DNA from: Conexibacter sp. | Lineage (GTDB): Bacteria; Actinomycetota; Thermoleophilia; Solirubrobacterales; Solirubrobacteraceae | DNA: 19,078 nucleotides | Assembly (NCBI GenBank): GCA_025964295.1 | Contig: JAOPZD010000450.1 | Location: 1 to 19,078, forward strand | Direction: 5' to 3' | Shown: piece after piece, positions 1-7,727 of the stretch | Position numbering within the stretch: position 1 is the first letter of the stretch | Layout: each line of letters opens with the position of its first letter | The notes under the pieces: model-generated | What the model was told of the DNA's origin: nothing | The model's database searches: none | The model's input: the letters and a program-made list of their open reading frames with translations, nothing else | Program-made: the position numbers and the translations under genes

Positions 1-800
1 CGCACGCGGATGCGCTGCGCCTCCCAATCGACATCGCGCCACCGCAGCCCCAGCAGCTCGGACTGGCGCAACCCCGTCAACGCCGCCACCAGGATGACCA
101 CCCGGAGCACCGGCCCCAGCACGTCCGGCGGAACCGGCGGCGCCGGCCCACCACGACCGCGACGCGTCGGCGCCGGTGCGCGATGCACCACCTCGTCGGG
201 AATGACCGCGAGGACGCGCTTAAGCTCGGCCACCGTCAAGAACTGAAGGTCCGGATTGGCGTCGCCGGCACGCCGGCGCTTGGGACGCGTCGCGCGCCGC
301 ACCGGGTTCTCCACCGCCCACCCCTTATCGATCGCATGCTCAAAGACCGAGTGCAAGAAGGTAATGACATTGCGAACCGACTTCGGCGCCAGCCCCGCCT
401 CCAGCATCTCCACCGCAACCGCTTCAACTTGCGACCGCGTCACCCGGTCCACAGGCGTCGACCCGATCCGCGGCGAGATATGCACCCGCTGCATCGACTC
501 CGTGCCCTGCAGATACGAGGTCCGGCACCCCTCGATCTTCAACTTCCCCCGCAGCGAGTCGGTCGCGTTGTCGACCGTCCGCCGCTCGTCGCTGGACGGT
601 CGCGGCCGGGCCTCCTCCTCCTGCTGCATACGCCGGAAGCGCCGCTCGGCCTCGCTGCGCGTCAAGCCCTCCGCAGACCCCTTCTCGCGAGCCCTGCCGA
701 TCTTGCGGTTCAGCTTGCGGCCGTCCAGCGTGCGCCAGCGGCCGTAGTACGAGCCGAACTCCACGTACAACTGCCCCGTGCCGTAGTCGCGCTTACCCAT
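1..800 (-). CDS. Tyrosine recombinase / phage-type integrase, C-terminus off the left edge
   Basis: Reading complement from an ATG at 798-800, 266 codons stay open to the window edge, so only the C-terminal catalytic part is missing. Residues 1-60 are basic and contain YGRWRTLDGRKLNRK, like the arm-binding N-terminus of actinobacterial integrases. Residues about 75-170 form a SAM-like core-binding domain (SVRNVITFLHSVFEHAIDKGW, then VENPVRRATRP). The catalytic domain begins near residue 185 and shows the box I motif ALTGLRQSELLGLRW with the nucleophile-activating Arg at about residue 245. The HxxR box and the catalytic Tyr lie outside the window. An excisionase-like gene begins 42 bp upstream, the usual int-xis pairing. 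The 3' end points left, so the cognate attachment site should lie just outside the window. A proline-rich insert (about residues 205-228) precedes the catalytic box. The family is sure; serine integrases are excluded by the motif. Confidence 0.93.
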   Translation of the reverse strand, partial: MGKRDYGTGQLYVEFGSYYGRWRTLDGRKLNRKIGRAREKGSAEGLTRSEAERRFRRMQQEEEARPRPSSDERRTVDNATDSLRGKLKIEGCRTSYLQGTESMQRVHISPRIGSTPVDRVTRSQVEAVAVEMLEAGLAPKSVRNVITFLHSVFEHAIDKGWAVENPVRRATRPKRRRAGDANPDLQFLTVAELKRVLAVIPDEVVHRAPAPTRRGRGGPAPPVPPDVLGPVLRVVILVAALTGLRQSELLGLRWRDVDWEAQRIRV

Positions 801-842
801 GACCCATAGAGGTGCCAGCGGCCAGATCTCGCCCCCGCCACG

Positions 843-1052
843 TCATCGCGCGCGCGGCCCCCGCTCCCCAATCTCCAGCCACCGCTCGATCGCAGAACGC
901 CGGTAGCGGACATAGCGCCCGAGCCGCACATGCGGCAGCCCGTCACGACGCGTCTCGGCATAGACCCACGACCGCGTCACGCGCATGAAGGCCGCCACCT
1001 CCTCAGCCGTCAGAAGCCGGTCCTCCGGCGGTTGCTCGTCGCGCAACTCCAT
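843..1052 (-). CDS. Excisionase-like helix-turn-helix protein (MerR/Xis superfamily)
   Basis: This is a 69-residue protein with the classic excisionase-family pattern. DRLLTAEEVAAFMRVTRSWVY forms the HTH, followed by the GLPHVRLGRYVRYRRSAIERWL wing, so one winged-HTH domain fills the protein. Known members bend DNA at attachment sites and set the direction of tyrosine-recombinase reactions, and some also act as transcription regulators. It lies 42 bp upstream of the integrase on the same strand, which supports a directionality-factor role. The ATG at 1050-1052 follows an AGGGAT stretch at short spacing. It could instead be a plain transcriptional regulator, but position favours Xis. Confidence 0.85.
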   Translation of the reverse strand: MELRDEQPPEDRLLTAEEVAAFMRVTRSWVYAETRRDGLPHVRLGRYVRYRRSAIERWLEIGERGPRAR

Positions 1053-1093
1053 GATCCCTAGTCGACGAGCCCAGCCACCACCCCTCGCCCGAA

Positions 1094-1732
1094 TCAGCCC
1101 GACCGTGGAAGCCGATCAGGACCGGCGCCGCTCACAGCACCCTGCAACCGCCTCTGCCACGTCTTGGGCAGCGCCTCGCGCAGCCGACCCGGCGTCGTCA
1201 TGCCACGGCTCAGCGACTCGCGCACCGCGAGGTCGATCTGCTCGCTCCACCCGTCCGCCCGCACGACATCAGCGATCGTGCGCTCCACCCCGGTAACCGG
1301 TATCCCGGCGACGGTGAGGCGGTGACGTTCGTCAATTGGTCGAGTTGTGAAATGCACCCGAACCCCGGCGGGGACCGCGACCCCGCGCTTCGATCGCGGC
1401 ACCGTGACATGGACTTCGTCGGCGATCAGGTCCGTGAGTTCCATCAGCTCCAACGCACTGACGTGGGACACCACCCCGCCAGCTTGCGTTAGGCCAAGCC
1501 ACGCGCAGACGACATGCTCATGCGGTGAAGCCGGAAAGCGACGCAGCCGGTACACGCCACGTCCCACACGACGGAGGGCCCCGCCGTCGCGCGCGTGATA
1601 CGTCAGGGTCGACCGCGCGACTCCAGCCTCAATCGCCTGCTGCGCCGTCAGGAACCCACCCTGGCCTTCTGCAAGCAGGTACAGCCGTTCCTCGACGCTC
1701 AGGTCACCGAAATTGCCAGGATCTCCGGCCAT
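1094..1732 (-). CDS. AbiEi-family antitoxin-like protein, without an AbiEii partner
   Basis: The 212-residue protein opens with the AbiEi_4-type N-terminal domain. Residues 12-70 read as a winged HTH: FLTAQQAIEAGVARSTLTYH, then LRRVGRGVYRLRRFP. The rest matches the long AbiEi-like C-terminal region seen in actinobacteria (VVSHVSALELMEL, VHVTVPRSKRG, VERTIADVV). In type IV systems AbiEi represses its own operon and counters the AbiEii nucleotidyltransferase. No NTase gene with a GSxxxxD motif is adjacent: downstream are xis and int, and upstream is a nuclease gene. It is therefore either an orphan antitoxin or a regulator of the mobile element. The ATG at 1730-1732 has only a weak, distant purine run upstream. 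About 218 bp of non-coding sequence (1733-1950) separate it from the next gene and could carry its promoter. Confidence 0.8.
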   Translation of the reverse strand: MAGDPGNFGDLSVEERLYLLAEGQGGFLTAQQAIEAGVARSTLTYHARDGGALRRVGRGVYRLRRFPASPHEHVVCAWLGLTQAGGVVSHVSALELMELTDLIADEVHVTVPRSKRGVAVPAGVRVHFTTRPIDERHRLTVAGIPVTGVERTIADVVRADGWSEQIDLAVRESLSRGMTTPGRLREALPKTWQRRLQGAVSGAGPDRLPRSG

Positions 1733-1950
1733 ATCGATGACAGAACCTATCCCCTCCGCCGTAGACGCCCGCGTGCAGCTCGTGCGAGACGATAAGCGTG
1801 CGCTTGTGGCAACCGACGAGGCCGCCTGGGGCGTCGCTCTCGCGATGATTACTGCGCGAGACGTAGGTGTAGTTCTTGCCTCGACGGGAGCGAGCGACGT
1901 GCGTTGCTCTATCCGCTATCGGCCCGACCGCGCGCGTGGTGTGTCGGCGA

Positions 1951-3534
1951 TTAGCGGACAGCCACGGCGTAGCGGTCGCACAGCGCTGCGGCGTGCGCGA
2001 TGAGCCAGGGCGGGTTGTGCGGCTCAGACCATTCGTCCCAAAGCCGGCTGTACGCCACCGCCACGAACCGGATCACCGGATCCTTGACCCGAGAGCTGAA
2101 CTCGGCGACCTCAGAGGCGTGGATCGCGCACGAAGGCACGTCGTCGGCGTCGGATGGCGTCCAGTAGACATAGGCCAACGTGGTCGGCTTGCGGCCGGGC
2201 CGCGTGCGGAGCCCGAGGTAGTGCTTGATCAACTGCGCGGCGTCCAGGTAGCGGTAGCGACGCGGATCCTCGACCAGCCGGTCGTACTCCTCGCGCCAGG
2301 AGCGATGGGACGGCTCGAGCAACGCTTCGTAGGCGGAGCTGAACGACGCCTCGTGTGTCGCGAACGTCTCGGTGCATTTGGACTCGATCGCCAGCACCTG
2401 CAGACCGTCGACGAGCACGTCGAGCGTGGGCGGCGTGCCCTTCAGACCCGTCGGGCACTTCTCCTCGAGATGGACCTTGCCAGCGAAGTCCTGACCGCCG
2501 AACGGGACGCTCTCACCGGCGGTCAGGAACGGTCCGAAGGCGTTGGCCGCCAGGCACGCCGAGGAGTGGGCGGCGTGGAACTTCGGCGGGCGCGTCGAGG
2601 TTGGCACGAGCTCCGAGCCGCCCTTGTCCTCCAGGTCGGCGCGGATCGCCGCCTGCACCTCGGGCGAGAAGCCCGGCAGCAGCGCGTCCTGGAAGGACGG
2701 GACGTAGCCGGCGTCGTCGACCGCCACGCCCTGAGCCGCCAGCCGGCCCGCCAGCGCCCTTGCCGGCCGCGCGCCGAGGGCGGCCTTGGCCCGGGCAAGG
2801 AAGCGCAGGCTCCCGCGCACGGGCAGGTGAATCCAGCCTTCGGTGCGGGCGCGCTCCAACGCGGCCTGCGGAGGGCCGTCGGTGAGCCCGAGCGTCGCGG
2901 CCCGGCCGACGAGCGAGGCAAGCGGGGAGTCGAGAGCATCGTCGACCGCGCCGCACAGCTCGCGATCCTCGGGCGAAAGCACCAGGCCGTCGACGGCATC
3001 GATGACTTGGCCGGCCAGCGCCGCAAGGCCTTCCGTTCCGCTGGTGCCCTTGTACCGCGAGGGCGGAAGCTCCCAGCGCATCAGGGCAGCGGCGGGATAC
3101 ACCTCGACAAAGCGCCGGCTGCCCGTGCGATCGACCGTCTCACCGTCAGCCGACCATCGGTGCAGCAGGTGCGCGCAACGCATCGCGGTGACGCCCAGCC
3201 GGTCGGTGGACACGCTCAGCGGCCGGCGGGTGTGCATCGTTACGCGATCCGTCGTGCGGAAGCTCAGCGAGCCACGGAAGATCCCGGGCGGCTCGTCGTC
3301 CGGCGCCGGCCACGCATCGGCGGCCCGGTGCGCAACGAGCGCGTCGACGAACGGGTCGGGCCAGCCGAACGGAGCGTCGATCGCAACCTTCGCGCAGCCC
3401 TGCGCCAAGCGACGTAGCTCGTCGTCGTCACAGCCGGCTGTGATCTGCGCGAACAGCTGTCCGTCGCGCGGCTCGAGCCGACACGCATAGGTCTTCTCGG
3501 CCCCGGCGGCGAGGTCGATGCCCAACACCGTCAT
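1951..3534 (-). CDS. DUF429 (RNase H-fold) protein fused to a PGN_0703-like PD-(D/E)XK endonuclease
   Basis: The 527-residue protein has two parts. Residues 1-237 match DUF429, a predicted RNase H-fold nuclease family: GIDLAAG at 5-11, AIDAPFGWPDPF at 51-62, EVYPAAALMRW at 144-154, and a closing RARTEGWIHLP. After a linker, residues about 315-527 match PGN_0703-like putative restriction endonucleases. SSACLAANAFGPF is followed by GLKGTPPTLDVLVDG and LAIESK, giving Asp372 and Glu384-x-Lys386 as the PD-(D/E)XK residues, then a helical SAYEALLEPSHRSWREEYDRL region. The ATG at 3532-3534 has GGAG six bases upstream and overlaps the stop of a small upstream ORF. Neighbours are an AbiEi-like protein and a lipoprotein gene. 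A role in nucleic-acid cleavage, perhaps defence, is inferred; substrate and target are unknown. The domain calls are from motif memory and need a profile search. Confidence 0.8.
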   Translation of the reverse strand: MTVLGIDLAAGAEKTYACRLEPRDGQLFAQITAGCDDDELRRLAQGCAKVAIDAPFGWPDPFVDALVAHRAADAWPAPDDEPPGIFRGSLSFRTTDRVTMHTRRPLSVSTDRLGVTAMRCAHLLHRWSADGETVDRTGSRRFVEVYPAAALMRWELPPSRYKGTSGTEGLAALAGQVIDAVDGLVLSPEDRELCGAVDDALDSPLASLVGRAATLGLTDGPPQAALERARTEGWIHLPVRGSLRFLARAKAALGARPARALAGRLAAQGVAVDDAGYVPSFQDALLPGFSPEVQAAIRADLEDKGGSELVPTSTRPPKFHAAHSSACLAANAFGPFLTAGESVPFGGQDFAGKVHLEEKCPTGLKGTPPTLDVLVDGLQVLAIESKCTETFATHEASFSSAYEALLEPSHRSWREEYDRLVEDPRRYRYLDAAQLIKHYLGLRTRPGRKPTTLAYVYWTPSDADDVPSCAIHASEVAEFSSRVKDPVIRFVAVAYSRLWDEWSEPHNPPWLIAHAAALCDRYAVAVR

Positions 3535-3854
3535 CGATCGCTCCGATCCCGTACGACCGACCCGAGCGGCTGGCGTGCCGTCATCCGCGGGCTCCGTCCA
3601 GATCCGTGCTGCAGCGCCGGCCGTCGCGATGACTGTGGCAATTGGATCGCGCGCTCCATCAGACCCGTGATCCGAGCGCCGCGAACCTCGACGGCTTCAA
3701 GGAAGAGTCGCTGGAAGATCCCACCGAAGCAGACGATCGTCACCAAGACGATGCCCTTGGTCAACCGAGGGAAGAATCGACGGCCCAAGCTCATCGCGCT
3801 GAACAGGTCTGGCTCAGACACGCAGATCAGCCCACTCCGCCGTGATGCGAGCAT
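3531..3854 (-). CDS. Possible small single-pass membrane protein
   Basis: This 107-codon ORF has fairly high G/C at third positions. It overlaps the lipoprotein stop by 28 bp at its 5' end, and its TGA overlaps the ATG of the DUF429-nuclease gene, which suggests an operon link. A hydrophobic run GIVLVTIVCFGGIFQRLFLEAV could be one membrane helix, with a basic N-terminus before it. An internal ATG at 3792-3794 would avoid the overlap with the lipoprotein gene. I recognise no family. The C-terminal half is Arg-rich and looks less protein-like, so this may be non-coding spacer. Confidence 0.3.
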   Translation of the reverse strand: MLASRRSGLICVSEPDLFSAMSLGRRFFPRLTKGIVLVTIVCFGGIFQRLFLEAVEVRGARITGLMERAIQLPQSSRRPALQHGSGRSPRMTARQPLGSVVRDRSDR

Positions 3855-4522
3855 GCGCCTTGAATGCCACCTGAGTGGCTATAGGAGCCGTCGGCGCACT
3901 GAACAGTCGAGCCGTTGCCGTTGGGATAGTTGGGGATGCAGTCGTGGGTGTCGCAGAACGAGCCTGAATCGGTGTCGTCTTCGGCAGCGCCGTCGTCGGG
4001 AACTTCCCCGGCCGAACCGCTCGACGCCGGGGTCGATGGCGTCGACGTCGCGTTGCGGGTCTCATGGGCCGCGGCGAAGGCGGCTGCCTGATCTTCGTCG
4101 TAGGCGTCGACGGCCGACTGCGCGAACTTCACGACGCCGCGGTCGGCGGTTCGGCACGTCACCACTCCGGCCGAGCGCGTGCATCGCGTGGAGAATGTGC
4201 GGTGGACAGCAGGGCTCCACACCCTGAGCGTCGTCGCGCCTCCGCTCTTGTAGTAGGCGTAGAAGGCGTTCTCGGCAAACCCGCACGTCGTGGTGACCTT
4301 TCGCGCACGGATGTTCGCGTCGCACCGCTTGTAGGCCGTAGACGGCTTGGACCGCGGAGGTTCGGCAGCAGTTGAGCCGGTGGTCGTCGCAGCGGACGTC
4401 GCGACGACCTTGGTCACCGTGACGGTCTTGGTCGGTGCGCTCGTCGAGCCGCAGGCGCCCACCGATAAGGCAGCAGCAGCGACGCCGACCGTCGCAGCCA
4501 CACGTCGCAGCCGATTAGCCAC
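3827..4522 (-). CDS. Secreted lipoprotein with C-terminal DUF3761-like domain
   Basis: I chose the GTG at 4520-4522, which overlaps the stop of the upstream membrane-protein gene by 8 bp (translational coupling). From it the protein opens with a lipoprotein signal peptide: a basic start, a hydrophobic Ala/Val core, and the lipobox LSVGAC with the acylated Cys at residue 24. A Thr/Ser/Ala-rich stalk follows (about 26-60). A globular part with TTTCGFAENAFYAYY and paired cysteines (about 65-150) is typical of actinobacterial secreted proteins. After a second low-complexity acidic linker, the last 45 residues are Cys-rich and match DUF3761 in style: QCADGSYSHSGG, then GACSHHGGVG. It should be anchored outside the cytoplasmic membrane. 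Its function is unknown. Starting further upstream would bury the signal peptide. Confidence 0.75.
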   Translation of the reverse strand: MANRLRRVAATVGVAAAALSVGACGSTSAPTKTVTVTKVVATSAATTTGSTAAEPPRSKPSTAYKRCDANIRARKVTTTCGFAENAFYAYYKSGGATTLRVWSPAVHRTFSTRCTRSAGVVTCRTADRGVVKFAQSAVDAYDEDQAAAFAAAHETRNATSTPSTPASSGSAGEVPDDGAAEDDTDSGSFCDTHDCIPNYPNGNGSTVQCADGSYSHSGGIQGACSHHGGVG

Positions 4523-5243
4523 GAGCTGGCGTCGGCGAGTTGGGCAGTAGCGGCTGGACGCGCTGAGCGATCTTCGCTTCGTCCCAGCCGCGAGAGCGAA
4601 GCTCGGCGAGGAGCATGGGGATCTGACCTGGATGCAGCGCCGGCACGTGGGCCTCGAGCCACGTGTGCGTGAAGCGGCCCGGGGGACGAAACGCGGGCGG
4701 CGGCCCATCCAACCACCGCTGGTGCGCCAGCTGCTCCTCGCGTTCGCGTGCCGCGCGACGCTCCGCCATCAGGCGCTGCTGCTCAAGGGCATTGGCTCGT
4801 TGGGCCGCGGCCCGCTCGATGTCTCGCTGAGCCCGCGCTGCGTGCTGGGCGGCCTCACGCTCGGCAGCCCGCTTGCGACCGGGCGCGGCAGCTGCTTCGG
4901 CAAGGAGGAACAGCGCCGCGATGGCGCCGAGCAGCGCAGCCGCCGCCCCGACGTAGCGCAGACCAACCAACGCATAGTGCTCATGCAGCCACGCCTTGTC
5001 GCGGTGCAGAAGCTGATGCCACGACGGCGTCAGGTGGATGGCGTGGCCCCACAACGACAACGGCCACATGACGACGAGGAACACGAGAGCAAAGGCGACC
5101 AGGAAGCCGAAGAAACCGAGCTCGCCGCCTCCTCCGCTACGGCGGCGTCGCCCGCCGCCGGAAACCGAGAAGGGCCCGGCCCTGACGCCGACTCTGCCGC
5201 TCGTCGAGGCATTCAACGGCCCGACGCGAATGCGCAAGCTCAT
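4515..5243 (-). CDS. Two-TM protein with DUF4236-like N-terminus and coiled coil
   Basis: The 242-residue protein starts at an ATG with GGAGGG about 8 bases upstream. Residues 1-30 (MSLRIRVGPLNASTSGRVGV, then RAGPFSVSGGG) resemble the short beta-rich N-terminal motif of DUF4236-type proteins. After a Gly/Arg linker come two likely membrane helices (about 43-65 and 92-117). A charged Ala/Arg/Glu/Gln-rich segment (about 122-180) should form a cytoplasmic coiled coil. The C-terminal 45 residues (LHPGQIPMLLAELRSRGWDEAKIAQRV) look like a small helical domain. Its stop overlaps the start of the lipoprotein gene, so the two envelope proteins are probably co-translated. No enzymatic motif is seen. 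Confidence 0.7.
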   Translation of the reverse strand: MSLRIRVGPLNASTSGRVGVRAGPFSVSGGGRRRRSGGGGELGFFGFLVAFALVFLVVMWPLSLWGHAIHLTPSWHQLLHRDKAWLHEHYALVGLRYVGAAAALLGAIAALFLLAEAAAAPGRKRAAEREAAQHAARAQRDIERAAAQRANALEQQRLMAERRAAREREEQLAHQRWLDGPPPAFRPPGRFTHTWLEAHVPALHPGQIPMLLAELRSRGWDEAKIAQRVQPLLPNSPTPARG

Positions 5244-5518
5244 GACGATTCCCTCCGTGAAACCCAGACGTGCGGCCGCTCAGCCCTCGCCTTGCCGCTC
5301 TTTAGACCCTGAAGCGGTGTGCAGCGTAGACCGCGCCGCATGCGGTTGCAACGTGCACGTCGGAGCGGCGCGAACTGCCGCCGTCGCGGCGCGACAAAGG
5401 GTCCGGCTGCGATCGCGCGGCGGTCGCGCTCTCTTTACCGCATGAGCCGAGCGTTCACAGGTTCGATCGTCGCGCGTCGAGTAGCGTCCGCTTGCCAGCA
5501 CGTCGCGAGGCCGGGAAG

Positions 5519-5701
5519 CTATGCACGACCCTCGCTCCACGGCGAGGCAGCGGCGATGTCGACCAGGTCCTCGACGAGTGCCACGCGAACGGTGCCGACA
5601 CCGCCGCCGCCAGGGTCAACACGTCGCGCGCGACCTCGGATCGCGGTGACGTCGATTTCGCGCGCCGTAGCGCGGTGTATGAGCTGCCCGCCCCGAACCA
5701 C
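5519..5701 (-). CDS. Possible 60-residue hypothetical protein or gene remnant
   Basis: From a GTG at 5699-5701 the frame reads VVRGGQLIHRATAREIDV, then TVRVALVEDLVDIAAASPW. It alternates hydrophobic and charged residues as a folded protein would, and about three quarters of its codons end in G or C. The frame stays open nine codons further up (FTIGDSRRPRRW) without a standard start before a TAG, so the 5' end may be damaged. I recognise no family. Other frames here are Arg/Ser-rich nonsense, which makes this the most believable coding stretch of the gap. Confidence 0.35.
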   Translation of the reverse strand: MVRGGQLIHRATAREIDVTAIRGRARRVDPGGGGVGTVRVALVEDLVDIAAASPWSEGRA

Positions 5702-5771
5702 CCAACGCCTGGGCCGCCGGGAGTCACCGATCGTGAACAGCCGCTAGCTGGCCGAGCAGTCCCCACTGGGC

Positions 5772-5777
5772 TACTGT
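5772..5777 (+). promoter_or_regulatory. Possible -10 box for the HEPN gene
   Basis: TACTGT fits the actinobacterial TANNNT -10 pattern, and 12 bases separate it from the ATG at 5790. No Shine-Dalgarno sequence is visible before this ATG, so a very short or absent leader is likely. No good -35 box is seen. Confidence 0.4.
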
Positions 5778-5789
5778 GCGCTCTCGCCT

Positions 5790-6737
5790 ATGACCGAGCA
5801 ATCAGACGCTCGCTTCTCCTTTCGCTTGCGCTTCGACCTCGAGGGCATGATGCGTATCGGCCGTGACGGCGAGCACGTGCTGCGTGACGATGGGACGGAG
5901 CGCATCGTCATGAGCGCGACGCAGAGCGACCAGGGAAGCGCGTCCTCGGTGTTGGTGAATGGCTCAGGATTTATCAGCGTTGAACAGGCTGAAGCCGCCG
6001 GCCAGCGGTGGACTCCGCTGCTTCAGCGAGCCTTCGCCCGCCTCGGGATCGGCGCTGACCTGGGCCAACGACGTCTGCTGGACGGCGCGGCGCTGCGGCG
6101 CAGCGCCGACGGTCCTACGATCTCGGACGAGATCCCCGACATGCAGTTTTTGGTCGACCTGCCCGGGCTAACCGTCTATTCGTCTGAACCGAGGCCGGTG
6201 TTCTCGCAGGTGAGCTCACACAGCCATATCGCTCAAGCGGGACAGGTCCTCGCGTCCGCTATCGCGGACGTCGAAGCCGAAGACGCCGCGATGAGCGAGT
6301 TGGAGCAGACGGCGTTCGAGCTGTACAGCAGCAGCTTCTCCAACGTCTCTAGCGACGCCCGATTCATCGTCCTGATGATGGCGCTGGAGACGCTCATCGA
6401 GCCGCAGCCGCGCGAGGTCGCGGTGGTGACCCATGTCGACAGCATGATCGAGCTGACTCGTCATGCTGACCTGCCAGATGCACAGAAGCAGTCACTACTC
6501 GGGTCACTGGAATACATGCGCCTGGACTCCATTGGCCAGGCAGGACGGCGACTGGCGGCCACTCTGGGTGAGCGGCACTATGCGGACATGCCCGCAGTCA
6601 GGTTCTTCACCCATTGCTACACACTGCGCAGCCGTCTGGTCCACGGGGCACACCCGCGCCCCTCTCAACAGGAGATCGATGACTTAGCGCCTGACCTCCA
6701 GCGGATGGCCGCGGACCTCCTCGCCTGCACAGCCTGA
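5790..6737 (+). CDS. HEPN-domain protein (Apea-like), putative RNase or defence factor
   Basis: The 315-residue protein ends in a helical domain with the HEPN signature. ARFIVLMMALETLIEP forms one helix. Near the C-terminus, RFFTHCYTLRSRLVHG contains R280-x4-H285, matching the catalytic Rx4-6H motif of HEPN ribonucleases. Apea-like HEPN proteins carry this arrangement (F..CY.LRS.LVHG) behind a poorly conserved N-terminal half, and the same is seen here: residues 1-180 show no motif I know. HEPN proteins are common effectors in toxin-antitoxin and abortive-infection systems, so RNA cleavage is a fair inference, not proven. A second gene follows after 43 bp on the same strand, and no MNT-type antitoxin NTase is adjacent. 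Confidence 0.7.
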   Translation: MTEQSDARFSFRLRFDLEGMMRIGRDGEHVLRDDGTERIVMSATQSDQGSASSVLVNGSGFISVEQAEAAGQRWTPLLQRAFARLGIGADLGQRRLLDGAALRRSADGPTISDEIPDMQFLVDLPGLTVYSSEPRPVFSQVSSHSHIAQAGQVLASAIADVEAEDAAMSELEQTAFELYSSSFSNVSSDARFIVLMMALETLIEPQPREVAVVTHVDSMIELTRHADLPDAQKQSLLGSLEYMRLDSIGQAGRRLAATLGERHYADMPAVRFFTHCYTLRSRLVHGAHPRPSQQEIDDLAPDLQRMAADLLACTA

Positions 6738-6767
6738 CGCTGTCGCGGCGTCGTTCACCACCCGCCC

Positions 6768-6773
6768 TAGGCT
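6768..6773 (+). promoter_or_regulatory. Possible -10 box giving a leaderless transcript
   Basis: TAGGCT fits TANNNT and ends exactly 7 bases before the ATG at 6781, where transcription would be expected to begin. There is no Shine-Dalgarno sequence. The same spacing is seen before the helicase gene at 11163. Confidence 0.4.
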
Positions 6774-6780
6774 TAGCGCG

Positions 6781-7554
6781 ATGGCCAGCAGGGATATCGA
6801 CCGCTTCATCGCGTCCTCGGGTCGCATCGCGGCCAAGATTGGAATGGTCTTTGCCAGCCATGGGGTTGCTTTACCGCTGGTGTTCGGAGAGGAGATCTGG
6901 AATGGCCTCACCGAGGACCTGCGGGGCCGACAGCTGTCCTGGGTTGAGGCAGAGCGCCTGAGCGAGGCCTTGCCCCACGCGGAGCGCGAGGCTCAACGGC
7001 GGCTAGACGAGGGCCAACAGCCGACTGCCGCCTTCAGAGCACCCGTGGGCAAGAACGGCCGTACCGCAGCTGCCCAGCTCATCGAATGCGGCTTGTTGGC
7101 AGCGGCAGAGGCGCAGGACGATCGCAAGGCAGAGTTCATCGGCAACCTTGTCGGCGGAATCGGATTCCTGGGCGAAGTCGACTTTGGTCAGGCCACCGAG
7201 GCAGACGGCCTGCAAATCATCCAGGTGGCTCGTGAGATCAGCTACCGCCAGTACGTCCTGCTCGCTCTCGTGCAAGAACGGCAGAACCAAAGCAAGCGCT
7301 TCACCGAGAACTACGTGCCGGACATCCCGATGGTGCTTGGACCAATGCTGCTGGACCTTGATGACCTCTACCGGCGCGGTTTGATAGCGCAGGGAAGCTC
7401 GATCGCGCTGCACCCGCTGCAGATCAAATGGTTAGACCTACACATCACGGGAGCGGGGGCCGTGCTTCACGACCTCCTCGGCCTGCACTCACTAGACGCA
7501 ACTCACAAGTCCGACGTGCTCGACTCGGTCGATGTCGCTCTTAGGACGCCCTAG
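6781..7554 (+). CDS. Hypothetical helical protein paired with the HEPN gene
   Basis: The 257-residue product is almost entirely predicted helix, with no signal peptide or clear membrane span. A central stretch (RKAEFIGNLVGGIGFLGEVD, then EADGLQIIQVAREISYRQYV) resembles in style some Abi-alpha/DUF4393-like proteins, in which a helical bundle precedes an ILxxLsxxQ helix. I cannot call that family. It follows the HEPN gene by 43 bp and is the last gene before the displaced tRNA fragments, so it may be the partner or modulator of the HEPN protein. The ATG choice is supported by the TANNNT box 7 bases upstream. Confidence 0.6.
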   Translation: MASRDIDRFIASSGRIAAKIGMVFASHGVALPLVFGEEIWNGLTEDLRGRQLSWVEAERLSEALPHAEREAQRRLDEGQQPTAAFRAPVGKNGRTAAAQLIECGLLAAAEAQDDRKAEFIGNLVGGIGFLGEVDFGQATEADGLQIIQVAREISYRQYVLLALVQERQNQSKRFTENYVPDIPMVLGPMLLDLDDLYRRGLIAQGSSIALHPLQIKWLDLHITGAGAVLHDLLGLHSLDATHKSDVLDSVDVALRTP

Positions 7555-7727
7555 CGTCGCCGCTTCGTTCATCCGCGCGGCAGGCCATGGACTCGTGTCT
7601 AACCGCTAGCAGAAGGAGCTGCCGCTAGCCCGTCGCCCGGCGCCGCGCCCCACATACTGGACCGATCTCGACCGCCTCCACCGCCCCAAATCCGCGTAGC
7701 CAGCGGGCGCCGACGCCGTCCTCAAAA

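Larger units (their letters stand above)
5244..5789. other. Intergenic region between divergent genes
   Basis: This 546-bp gap separates the minus-strand envelope pair from the plus-strand HEPN gene. It must contain both promoters. The only protein-like stretch I see is the small minus-strand ORF at 5519-5701. The rest shows frames rich in Arg and Ser without recognisable motifs. Confidence 0.5.

Noticed and set aside
1876..3417. 513-codon plus-strand open frame
   Set aside because: It is a mirror of the DUF429-nuclease gene in GC-rich DNA: Arg-rich, with no motif, and the opposite frame has clear domains.
1094..3534. A complete AbiE toxin-antitoxin system
   Set aside because: The AbiEi-like gene is there, but its neighbours are xis and a DUF429-nuclease fusion, with no nucleotidyltransferase motif.
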